A stretch of DNA of 64,000 nucleotides from Chromobacterium aquaticum (GTDB taxonomy: Bacteria > Pseudomonadota > Gammaproteobacteria > Burkholderiales > Chromobacteriaceae), in contig NZ_JAJOHW010000053.1 in NCBI RefSeq assembly GCF_021129195.1, positions 1-64,000 on the forward strand. The letters are read 5' to 3'. The translations under genes were made by a program, and so were the position numbers. The notes under the pieces were generated by a model. That model had not been told where the DNA came from. It worked only from the letters and a program-made list of their open reading frames with translations, and searched no databases. Positions 54,442 to 61,994 of this stretch are shown one piece after another (the stretch's first letter is position 1; each line of letters opens with the position of its first letter).

Positions 54442-55305
54442 GTCCTCGGCGGGCTCCAGCGCGTTCAGCACTTGCCGGCGCGCCGGCTCGGACAGGCGCT
54501 CGCCGGCCAGCGCCGCCGTCTGTCGACCCAAGGCTTGATAGGCGGCGCGCAAGCCGGCATCGTCCATCGCCTGCAGATGCAGCGCCACCGTCGACGCGTC
54601 GCCGCGCACGATGGGCCCGGTCAGCGCCGCCTGCGGCCCCAACGCCAGCGCATTCTCCAGCGTCTGCCGCATCAAGCCGCTCAGCAGCGGAGTCAGCAGC
54701 TCGACCGGCACGCCGCCCTGGCGGGCCAACTCTTGCGCCATCGCGGTCAGCGTCACCAGATAATTGGACGCCACCGACAAAGCCGCGTGATAAGCCGGCT
54801 TGCCGCCGGTGGCCAATTGAAACGGCCGCCCGCCCACGGCCTGCGCCAGCGTCCGCAAAGCGGCACAGGCCGGCGCATCGCCCTCCAGCGCGCACAGCAC
54901 ATCGACGAAATACTCGGCCGCCCGCTCCGGATCGGCGAATGAGAAAGCGGGATGCAGGCTGCCCAGGTGCGCGCCGCGCGCCGCCAACGGCTGCAGCATG
55001 CCGGATTCGCTGACGCCGCTGGCGTGAAACACCACGGCACCGGGCGGCACCACGCCGGCAGCGGCCAGCGCCTGAGCGCAGTCGGCGATGGCCGCGTCCG
55101 GCACCGCCAGCAGATAGAGATCGGCCGGCGCCAACTGCGCCCAATCACAGACCGGCCGCCCGGCGCCGATGAATTCGCAGGCCGCGCGCGCCGACTCCAG
55201 TCGCCGCGTCATCACGTCCAGCACCCGATAGCGCCCGGAGCCTTGCGCCAGCCGCGCCAGGGTCTTGCCCAGGCGGCCGGCACCGATGATGCTGATGGAA
55301 TTCAC
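54430..55305 (-). CDS. Rossmann-like and DUF2520 domain protein
   Basis: A 291-residue protein with an N-terminal Rossmann fold ([16 protein letters not shown]) and a C-terminal DUF2520 helical domain, related to ProC/6-phosphogluconate dehydrogenase-like folds. The start is GTG with AGAGGGGAAAGC upstream. Function unknown; possibly a small-molecule dehydrogenase. Confidence 0.85.
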   Translation of the reverse strand: MNSISIIGAGRLGKTLARLAQGSGRYRVLDVMTRRLESARAACEFIGAGRPVCDWAQLAPADLYLLAVPDAAIADCAQALAAAGVVPPGAVVFHASGVSESGMLQPLAARGAHLGSLHPAFSFADPERAAEYFVDVLCALEGDAPACAALRTLAQAVGGRPFQLATGGKPAYHAALSVASNYLVTLTAMAQELARQGGVPVELLTPLLSGLMRQTLENALALGPQAALTGPIVRGDASTVALHLQAMDDAGLRAAYQALGRQTAALAGERLSEPARRQVLNALEPAEDSGR

Positions 55306-55403
55306 GCTTTCCCCTCTTTCTGAATGTAGCGACAAGCCGCCGCCGCTGGACAATAATGCCAGCATCCGCCGCCAAGTCCGCGCGGCCTCGCAAAGGATTC
55401 CAT

Positions 55404-55976
55404 ATGAAGCTGGCCATCTTCCTCGCCGCCGTCGCCGCCGCGTTGCTCTACCTGGTCACGCTCTACAATGCGCTGGTCAATCTGAAGCACCAACTGACGC
55501 AAAGCTGGGCCAATATCGATGTCATCCTCAAGCAGCGCCACGACGAACTGCCCAAGCTGGTGGAAGTGTGCCGGCAATACGCCGCCTTCGAACAGGAAAC
55601 CCTGACCCAGGTGATGGCCGCGCGCGGCGCCGTCGCCGACTCCGCCCGCGCGCGCGACCCGGAAGCGCTGGGCGCCGCCGAGGGACGGCTGCACGGCCTG
55701 ATCGGCCAGCTCTACGCGGTGGCGGAGGCGTATCCGGCACTGCAGGCCGATCAGCAATTCGCGCAATTGAGCGAACGCATCACTCAATTGGAAGAGGCGC
55801 TGGCCGATCGCCGCGAACTGTACAACGAGGCGGTCAAGCTTCACAACGCCCGCATCGAACAGTTTCCCGACTTGTTTCTGGCCCGCCTGTTTCATTTTCC
55901 GCCGGCCAGGCCGCTGCGCTTCGCCGCAGCCGAAACCCGTGATGTCGACATGCAAGCGCTGTTCGCGCGACGCTGA
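55404..55976 (+). CDS. LemA family membrane protein
   Basis: A 190-residue LemA-fold protein: an N-terminal membrane helix (FLAAVAAALLYLVTLYNALV) and a cytoplasmic four-helix bundle with SWANIDVILKQRHDELPKL. The start follows AAAGGATTCC. A GIDE-like membrane protein follows 2 bp later, a pairing known in bacteria. Function unknown. Confidence 0.92.
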   Translation: MKLAIFLAAVAAALLYLVTLYNALVNLKHQLTQSWANIDVILKQRHDELPKLVEVCRQYAAFEQETLTQVMAARGAVADSARARDPEALGAAEGRLHGLIGQLYAVAEAYPALQADQQFAQLSERITQLEEALADRRELYNEAVKLHNARIEQFPDLFLARLFHFPPARPLRFAAAETRDVDMQALFARR

Positions 55977-55978
55977 GC

Positions 55979-56902
55979 ATGCCGTTCATTTTCGCTTCGC
56001 TGTTGCCGGAATTAAGCCTCGGCCTCTACCTGCTTGCCGGCGCAGTGTGGCTTGGCGGCGTCACGCGCTACGGTCTGTTGTTCGTCGCCGCGGTGGGCCT
56101 GTTCAGCTGGCATGCCAACTACCGCCGCTACCGGCAACTGGCCGACACCCCCACCTCGCGGCTAGCCAGCGCGGCGCTGGGCCAGGTGGAATTGTCCGGC
56201 ATGGCCCGCTGCCACCCCAACGCGCCCAACTACAGCCCCTTGAGCGGCCGGCGCTGCGCCTGGTACCGCTGCTGGCGCATAGATGAACGCGGCAAGCTGG
56301 ATCTGGAAGACTGGCTACTCTGGACCATGCAGCGTTCCACCCGGCTGGCCGCCCGTGTCAACCCGCCGGAAATCAGCAGCGACGACAGCTTTCTGCTGGT
56401 CGACGGCGACGCGGAAGCCACCGTGCTGCCGGGCTCGGCCCAGGTTATCGCCCATCATCGGCGCCGTTGGCACGAGGACGGCATGCTGCTGATAGAGGAA
56501 TGGATAGACGAAGGCGAGACCATCCATGTGCGCGGCCAATTGTCACGCCTGGAGCCGCGCGTCGGCGCCATCGAGCTGCGCTTGGACATCGGCGCCAAAC
56601 TGGCGGAGTGGAAACGCAACCAGGCCGAGCTGCTGCGCCGTTTCGACCTGGACGGCAACGGCCAGTTGGACCAGCGGGAATGGGGCCTGGCGCGCGCCGC
56701 GGCGCAACGCGAAGTGCTCGCGCTGCATAAAGAGATGGCGCGGCAGCCCGCGTACTGGCTACTGGCCGGCAATGAGCAGAGCGGCCCGCCCATCATCACC
56801 ACGCTGCCGCCGCGGCAAAGCGCCAGCCTGTTCCGTCGCCGCGCCTGGCTGCACGCCGTCGTGGCTTTGGTCTGCGTGTTGGCCTGGCTCAAATTGACTT
56901 AA
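55979..56902 (+). CDS. GIDE/BAM-like membrane protein with EF-hand
   Basis: A 307-residue protein with a membrane region at about 9-45, a second helix at 286-305, and a soluble middle. The segment SGMARCHPNAPNYSPLSGRRCAWYRCW resembles the beside-a-membrane domain of GIDE/Mulan-type proteins; there is no RING domain. Residues 223-234 form a canonical EF-hand loop: Asp223, Asp225, Asn227, Gln229, Asp231, Glu234. It follows LemA by 2 bp, suggesting a membrane complex that may be calcium-sensitive. Function unknown. Confidence 0.8.
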   Translation: MPFIFASLLPELSLGLYLLAGAVWLGGVTRYGLLFVAAVGLFSWHANYRRYRQLADTPTSRLASAALGQVELSGMARCHPNAPNYSPLSGRRCAWYRCWRIDERGKLDLEDWLLWTMQRSTRLAARVNPPEISSDDSFLLVDGDAEATVLPGSAQVIAHHRRRWHEDGMLLIEEWIDEGETIHVRGQLSRLEPRVGAIELRLDIGAKLAEWKRNQAELLRRFDLDGNGQLDQREWGLARAAAQREVLALHKEMARQPAYWLLAGNEQSGPPIITTLPPRQSASLFRRRAWLHAVVALVCVLAWLKLT

Positions 56903-56952
56903 CCGTCAGGCGCTATACTGCAAGCAAGAGTTCTCGCCACGCGGAGCACACG

Positions 56953-57405
56953 ATGATCCGTCTGATCTATAGCAGCGCAGCCCAGCACCCGGTATCCGCC
57001 GGGCTCATGCACGCCCGCGTCGGCCGTTTTCGCGACTACAACCACAGCCAGGGCATCGCCAGCGTGCTGCTGATGTTGAACGACGATTTCCTGCAGATAC
57101 TGGAAGGACCCGAAGACGTGGTCGATGCGCTGTACCAACGCATCGCGCGCGACCCGCAGCATCATCAGCTGACCCTGCTGTCGCGCGAAGAAATCGATCA
57201 TCCGATGCTGGCGGATCATCCGCTGGAATACATCGCGCCAATACAGCCGGCCGACGGCAAGCCCCTGTCCGCCGCCGCCATCGCCCGCGACGCCGGCTGG
57301 ACCCTGCATGGCAAGGTCCAGCAGGTAATGCAGAGCTTTCTGGACGGTAAATGGCATCACCACCTGCCTAATGGCATGAATCCCCAGGTATTGCGCCGCG
57401 GCTGA
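56953..57405 (+). CDS. BLUF-domain blue-light receptor
   Basis: A 150-residue stand-alone BLUF protein. Flavin-photocycle residues Tyr6 (LIYSS), Asn30 (YNHSQGI) and Gln48 (FLQILEG) are in place. A 55-residue C-terminal helical extension lacks any output domain, so it probably acts by protein-protein contact. It follows the GIDE-like gene by 50 bp. Confidence 0.92.
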   Translation: MIRLIYSSAAQHPVSAGLMHARVGRFRDYNHSQGIASVLLMLNDDFLQILEGPEDVVDALYQRIARDPQHHQLTLLSREEIDHPMLADHPLEYIAPIQPADGKPLSAAAIARDAGWTLHGKVQQVMQSFLDGKWHHHLPNGMNPQVLRRG

Positions 57406-57413
57406 GCGAGGCG

Positions 57414-58691
57414 TTATGAAGCTGCGGCGACCAAGGCCTGGTCAATGTCGGCCAGGATGTCATCGATATGTTCGATGCCGATGGAAAGCCGCACCATCTC
57501 CGGACGCACCCCGGCGCGTAATTGCTCCTCTGCGGACAACTGGCGGTGAGTGGTGGTGGCCGGATGGCAGGCCAGCGACTTGGCGTCGCCGATATTCACC
57601 AAGCGGGTCACCAACTGCAAGGCGTCGATGAAGCGTCCGCCGGCGGCCGCACCGCCGCGGATGCCGAAGGACAGCACGCCGGAAGCACGGCCGCCGAAAT
57701 AGCGCTGCGCCAGACCATGGTCCGGATGATCCTCCAGCCCGGCGTATTCCACCCACTCCACCGCCGGGTGCCGACGCAGACGTTGGGCTACTTGCAAGGC
57801 ATTGGCGCAGATGCGATCCATGCGCAGCGCCAGCGTTTCTATCCCTTGCAAGATCAGGAAAGCGTTGAACGGCGCCAGCGCCGCGCCCATATTGCGCAGC
57901 GGCACCACCCGCGCCCGCGCGATATAGGCGGCCGCGCCCAATGTCTCCACGTAGTTGACGCCGTGGTAGCTGACATCCGGCGTGTTCAGACGCGCAAAGC
58001 GCTCGGCGTGCTCAGCCCAGGGGAAGCGGCCGCTGTCCACGATGATGCCGCCGATGCTATTGCCGTGGCCGCCCAGGTATTTGGTCAGGCTGTGCACCAC
58101 GATGTCGGCGCCGTGCTCGAACGGCCGGCATAGATAAGGAGACGGCACCGTGTTGTCGACGATTAGCGGCAGACCATGACGATGCGCCTGATCGGCGAAG
58201 GCGGCGAAATCAACCACATTGCCCAAAGGATTGCCAATGGACTCGCAGAATACCGCCTTGGTGCGCGCGTCCGCCATTTCGCCAATCCGCTGCGGCTGGC
58301 GGTAATCGACGAAACGCACCTCGATGCCCAATTGCGGCAGCGTGTGCGCAAACAAATTATAAGTGCCGCCGTACAAGGTGCCGGTGGCGATGATGTTGTC
58401 GCCGGCCTCGGCGATGGTTTGTATGGCGTAGGCGATCGCCGCCATGCCGGACGCCACCGCCAGCGCGCCGATGCCGCCCTCCAGCGCCGCCACCCGCTGC
58501 TCCAGCACATCGGTGGTCGGGTTCATGATGCGGGTGTAGATATTGCCCTGCACCTTGAGATCGAACAGGTCGGCGCCGTGCTGGGTGCTGTCGAAGGCAT
58601 AGCTGGTGGTTTGATACAGCGGCACCGCCACCGCCTTGGTCGTCGGGTCCGGCGCATAGCCGGCATGCACCGCCAGGGTTTCCAGTTTCAT
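57414..58691 (-). CDS. metY: O-acetylhomoserine aminocarboxypropyltransferase (sulfhydrylase)
   Basis: A 425-residue PLP enzyme of Met biosynthesis that uses sulfide with O-acetylhomoserine. PLP Lys204 in SLTKYLGGHG; the long insertion and YHGVNYVETLGAAAYIAR of the MetY group are present. GGATGACGCG lies before the start. No riboswitch was recognised in its leader. Confidence 0.92.
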   Translation of the reverse strand: MKLETLAVHAGYAPDPTTKAVAVPLYQTTSYAFDSTQHGADLFDLKVQGNIYTRIMNPTTDVLEQRVAALEGGIGALAVASGMAAIAYAIQTIAEAGDNIIATGTLYGGTYNLFAHTLPQLGIEVRFVDYRQPQRIGEMADARTKAVFCESIGNPLGNVVDFAAFADQAHRHGLPLIVDNTVPSPYLCRPFEHGADIVVHSLTKYLGGHGNSIGGIIVDSGRFPWAEHAERFARLNTPDVSYHGVNYVETLGAAAYIARARVVPLRNMGAALAPFNAFLILQGIETLALRMDRICANALQVAQRLRRHPAVEWVEYAGLEDHPDHGLAQRYFGGRASGVLSFGIRGGAAAGGRFIDALQLVTRLVNIGDAKSLACHPATTTHRQLSAEEQLRAGVRPEMVRLSIGIEHIDDILADIDQALVAAAS

Positions 58692-58946
58692 CGCGTCATC
58701 CTTCTATATGGAGTGAGTTGCCCAGGTTCAGACATGCAACCCGACTACCTTAGCCGGGAAGCGGCAACAGCAAAAGAAGCAAAACGCCGCGCCATAAAAG
58801 CAAACGATCTACCATTCCGCACAAAGACCACCACAAGAGTAATCATTCACAGAAGAATCAAATCAATATGAATAATATTTTATAAACAACAAGTTAGCAC
58901 TCACCACACCACTAAAAACTGGTAACCATCGTCCCTGACAGCACTA

Positions 58947-58975
58947 TTTACATAGCCTTCGCTTTCTATTATGAT
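58947..58975 (+). promoter_or_regulatory. Promoter of the candidate sRNA
   Basis: TTTACA and TATGAT are separated by exactly 17 bp; predicted start near 58982. Confidence 0.7.
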
Positions 58976-58981
58976 TCAGAT

Positions 58982-59073
58982 ACGAATTCATTCTGATGTG
59001 CTTCTTGCAGCATCGTGAATTCTCTTCAAGTCACGTTGATTTCGAGCCCGCCCTCCGCGGGCTCATTTTTTTT
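58982..59073 (+). ncRNA. Candidate trans-acting small RNA upstream of the porin gene
   Basis: About 92 nt. A 5' stem-loop (GAATTCA/TGAATTC outer stem 58984-58990 with 59016-59022, inner GATGTGC with GCA-G-CATC, loop TTCTT) is followed by a single-stranded linker 59023-59043 and an intrinsic terminator (GAGCCCGC/GCGGGCTC, T8). The linker contains TCAAGTCA (59026-59033), perfectly complementary to TGACTTGA (59351-59358), which lies between the porin Shine-Dalgarno and start codon; CTCTT (59022-59026) can also pair with AAGAG in codons 3-4. Inferred role: repress porin translation. No expression data. Confidence 0.6.
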
Positions 59074-59290
59074 CACTGCCGCCACCGCTCCCCATCTCCA
59101 CACCCACGCCAAAATCCTTATTGCATAAGGAATATAGGCGATAGATGCTTTTTTACAACACTTCACCCCCATTCACATAATTCATATTTTCTTCATTTTG
59201 TTCATCGGCTTAGCAAGACTTTTCCATGTAAAACCACACATAGAAAGCAACATTTGGTTGTTGATTTGCAACACGCCATTTACCGAAAAG

Positions 59291-59319
59291 TTGCATTTAA
59301 ACAACTTAGCCAATAGCAT
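59291..59319 (+). promoter_or_regulatory. Probable porin promoter
   Basis: TTGCAT and TAGCAT are separated by 17 bp, with a predicted start about 35 bp before the ATG. Confidence 0.5.
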
Positions 59320-59360
59320 TTGCTCACATTCCTAAACCCAAATAAAAGGATGACTTGACC

Positions 59361-60479
59361 ATGAAAAAGAGTCTGATCGCCCTGCTGGTAGCTACTCTGC
59401 CGGCCGCAGCTTTCGCTGACGTTACCATCTACGGCAAAATCAAAGGCGGCGTAGAGTACGTTGACAACGGTTCCACCAAGCAAACCAACATCGACGACCT
59501 CGGTTCCCGTATTGGTTTCAAAGGCAAAGAAGACCTGGGCAACGGTCTGAAGGCTATCTGGCAAGTTGAAACCGGCTTCGCTGTTGATGGCAGCGGCAAA
59601 GTGAACAGCGACGGCACTTCCAGCAGCAGCAGCGGCACTTTTGCCAACCGCAACTCCTTCATCGGCCTGCAAAGCGATCTGGGTACCCTGCGTCTGGGTA
59701 ACGTGTCCAACTTCCTGGACAGCGACATGGGCATCGTAGACCCGTGGGAATACAAGAGCGATGCTCTGGGTCTGGGCGTGTTCACCCGCGACGGCACCCG
59801 TCTGAAGAACTCCGTGCGCTACGATCTGCCGAGCATTGCTGGCTTCAGCGCCGCTCTGCAATACGGCACCAAAGAAGACAAGACCAACACCCTGGTAAAC
59901 GGTCAATCCGTCAACCAGAATCGTGAAACCGCGATCGTTGGCCTGGGCTACGAAAACAGCGGCTTCTTCGGCAAATATGCTTACATCCATGAAAGCAAAG
60001 CAGCTTCCTCCGCTGCAATTTCCGGTGTAGCACTGAACAACACCGCTAACGACAAGCATCGTCTGGAAGTTGGCTACAACGCCAACAACCTGCTGGTTGC
60101 CTTCGGCTACCAGCAACAAAAAGGCGGCGTGGACATCGTTGGCTGGAGCAAGTACGTAACTCCTGGCTTCACTGCTCCGACTCCGGGCTCCTATGACGCT
60201 AACGGTAAAGTGAAGACTCGTGAATACGCACTGACCGCTGCTTACACCCTGGGCGCGTTCACCCCGAAATTCACCTACGCTCATGGCGACAAGGTTGAAG
60301 CTGCTGGCGTGAAAATCGACGACTCTGGCTACAACCAGTACGTACTGGGTGTTGACTACGCGATCTCCAAGCGCACCACCTTCGGCGCGCAATACGGTGT
60401 ATTCGACGTTAAAGGCGGCGTGAACAACGCCAACAAGGATCTGAAGGCTCTCGGCCTGAACATGATCCACGCATTCTAA
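59361..60479 (+). CDS. Neisseria-type general porin
   Basis: A 372-residue outer-membrane trimeric porin (16-strand barrel). Signal peptide MKKSLIALLVATLPAAAFA, mature start DVTIYGKIKGG, and the C-terminal Phe (LNMIHAF) required for Bam-dependent insertion. Codon use is biased to a highly expressed set. AAGGA lies 10 nt before the start, and the mRNA segment between them is complementary to the sRNA. A terminator follows. Confidence 0.95.
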   Translation: MKKSLIALLVATLPAAAFADVTIYGKIKGGVEYVDNGSTKQTNIDDLGSRIGFKGKEDLGNGLKAIWQVETGFAVDGSGKVNSDGTSSSSSGTFANRNSFIGLQSDLGTLRLGNVSNFLDSDMGIVDPWEYKSDALGLGVFTRDGTRLKNSVRYDLPSIAGFSAALQYGTKEDKTNTLVNGQSVNQNRETAIVGLGYENSGFFGKYAYIHESKAASSAAISGVALNNTANDKHRLEVGYNANNLLVAFGYQQQKGGVDIVGWSKYVTPGFTAPTPGSYDANGKVKTREYALTAAYTLGAFTPKFTYAHGDKVEAAGVKIDDSGYNQYVLGVDYAISKRTTFGAQYGVFDVKGGVNNANKDLKALGLNMIHAF

Positions 60480-60519
60480 TTTGTCGGTTCGACGCAAGAA
60501 CCCACGAACATGAATGAGA

Positions 60520-60547
60520 AAAAGGCCCGCGCAAGCGGGCCTTTTTC
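60520..60547 (+). terminator. Terminator of the porin gene
   Basis: AAAGGCCCGC, GCAA loop, GCGGGCCTTTTT: a strong stem and T5 about 40 bases after the stop. Confidence 0.9.
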
Positions 60548-60727
60548 ATTGCGGTAAGCTGCGACCAACATCAGGCTTTTCAATCCCGCCCTATTCCTCA
60601 GATCTCCCGACAATAGCTCATGCACTGGCAGTGCCAGACCGTGACTAGCGCGCCCCACCCTTCCCACTAGACATCGACGCCCCATTCACCCATCGTCATT
60701 AACACCTGCTCCGCCGCACGCGGCCAT

Positions 60728-60753
60728 AAAAAAAGAGCAAGCCTCGCGCTTGC
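60728..60753 (-). terminator. Terminator displaced from fbpC by the MITE
   Basis: On the minus strand GCAAGC, loop and GCTTGC are followed by T7. It lies 171 bp beyond the fbpC stop, with the MITE in between. Confidence 0.55.
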
Positions 60754-60771
60754 CCTTTGCCGATACCCTTA

Positions 60772-60911
60772 GAACCTATTCAAAGTCTGCTGCGCTTCGG
60801 CGATACGGCGTTGAAAACAAGCTCAAAATACTCATGTACCACGAGTACATTCCGCTTTTTCACTCGTTTTCGCCTTGTCTCGCCCTTGCTCGCGAGACTT
60901 TGAACAGGCTC
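60772..60911 (-). repeat. MITE copy 2 (140 bp, inverted)
   Basis: Inverted relative to copy 1 and of identical length, flanked by TTA duplications (60769-60771 and 60912-60914). The central stem ATGTAC/GTACAT is unchanged while the 5-nt loop differs (TCGTG against ACACG). It lies just after the fbpC stop codon. Confidence 0.88.
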
Positions 60912-60923
60912 TTACAGAGTCAA

Positions 60924-61994
60924 TCAGGCTGGAACCGCCTCGAACGCCCAGGTGTCCTCCTGCCGAAACTCCGCCCAACATTCGCCGTTCGGCCTGGCCT
61001 GCTGGCCAAAGGCGCGCAAGCGCAGATCGCCATGTTGCAACAGGTATTCCCAGCGGTCGCCCAGATACATCGACGCGATCAATCGCGCCGGCAGGCTGTT
61101 GCCGCCGGGCTCGTCCTGCACCCGTAGCCGCTCCAGCCGAATCACCGCCTGCGCCGCTTGTCCCACTTGCAGCGTCTGGCGCGCAGTGGCGCGCAACTGC
61201 CAGCCCTCGCCTTGCAAGGTGACGCTATCGCCATCCCGGGCAGCCACCTTGGCTTGCAGCGTATTATTGGCGCCCATGAATTGCGCGGTATAAAGGGAGG
61301 CCGGCGCCGAATACAGCTCGGTCGGGCTGCCCGCCTGCTCGATGCGGCCGTTCTTCAGCAGCAGGATCTGGTCCGACATCGCCATCGCCTCGCCCTGATC
61401 GTGGGTGACGCACAGCGCCGACAAGTTCAACGACACGATCAGCTCGCGCAGCCAGGCACGCGCCTCTTCGCGCAGCTTGGCGTCCAGATTGGACAGCGGC
61501 TCATCCAGCAGAATCACCGGCGGGTTGTACACCAGCGCGCGGGCAATCGCCACGCGCTGCTGCTGGCCGCCCGACAGCTGATGCGGATAGCGCTCGGCCA
61601 GGTGGCCGAGCCCGAGCTTGTCCAGGATCTGCCGCACCCGCGCCGCGATGTCCGCCGCAGGGGTTTTACGCAGCTTCAAGCCATAGCCGACGTTCTGCGC
61701 CACGGTGCGATGCGGCCATAGCGCATAGGACTGGAACACCAGGCCCAAGGAGCGCTGCTCCACCGCCAGATTGCAGCCGGCCGCGCCGTCGTACAGCGGG
61801 CGGCCATCCAACAGGATGCGACCCGCGGATGGCTGCTCCAGCCCGGCGATGGCGCGCAGCAAGGTGGTCTTGCCGCTGCCGGAAGCGCCGAGCAGGGACA
61901 CCACCTGGCCGGCGGCCAGGTCGAAGGACACCCCTTGCAGGATGGGGTTGTGGTCGTAATTCAGATGCAGATCGCGCACGCTCAATTTAGTCAT
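60924..61994 (-). CDS. fbpC: Iron(III) ABC transporter ATPase
   Basis: A 356-residue ATPase of the FbpC/AfuC group. Walker [20 protein letters not shown] signature, Walker B ILLDEPLSNLD and THDQGEAMAMSD H-loop are intact; a C-terminal TOBE-like domain follows. It overlaps the permease gene by 8 bp. Iron is inferred from operon type; other cations or polyamines are possible. Confidence 0.85.
   Translation of the reverse strand: MTKLSVRDLHLNYDHNPILQGVSFDLAAGQVVSLLGASGSGKTTLLRAIAGLEQPSAGRILLDGRPLYDGAAGCNLAVEQRSLGLVFQSYALWPHRTVAQNVGYGLKLRKTPAADIAARVRQILDKLGLGHLAERYPHQLSGGQQQRVAIARALVYNPPVILLDEPLSNLDAKLREEARAWLRELIVSLNLSALCVTHDQGEAMAMSDQILLLKNGRIEQAGSPTELYSAPASLYTAQFMGANNTLQAKVAARDGDSVTLQGEGWQLRATARQTLQVGQAAQAVIRLERLRVQDEPGGNSLPARLIASMYLGDRWEYLLQHGDLRLRAFGQQARPNGECWAEFRQEDTWAFEAVPA

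Larger units (their letters stand above)
58692..59360. other. Intergenic region metY-porin with sRNA
   Basis: 669 AT-rich bases. The part at 58692-58940 is the metY leader with no identified motif. 58947-59073 holds the promoter and body of a candidate sRNA, and 59291-59319 a porin promoter. No protein-coding gene is supported; a 106-codon frame across 58996-59316 ignores the terminator and has no Shine-Dalgarno. Confidence 0.6.
60480..60923. other. Intergenic region porin-fbpC with terminators and MITE
   Basis: 444 bases contain the porin terminator (60520-60547), a minus-strand terminator (60728-60753) that was probably that of fbpC, and the second MITE copy (60772-60911). No gene recognised. 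Confidence 0.65.

Noticed and set aside
58692-58940. SAM or SAH riboswitch before metY
   Set aside because: A CCCG/CGGG hairpin exists but none of the conserved cores of SAM-I, SAM-II or SAH motifs was recognised by eye; a covariance search would decide.
58996-59316. 106-codon open frame between metY and the porin
   Set aside because: It crosses the intrinsic terminator at 59044-59073, has no Shine-Dalgarno, and its composition is unlike neighbouring genes.
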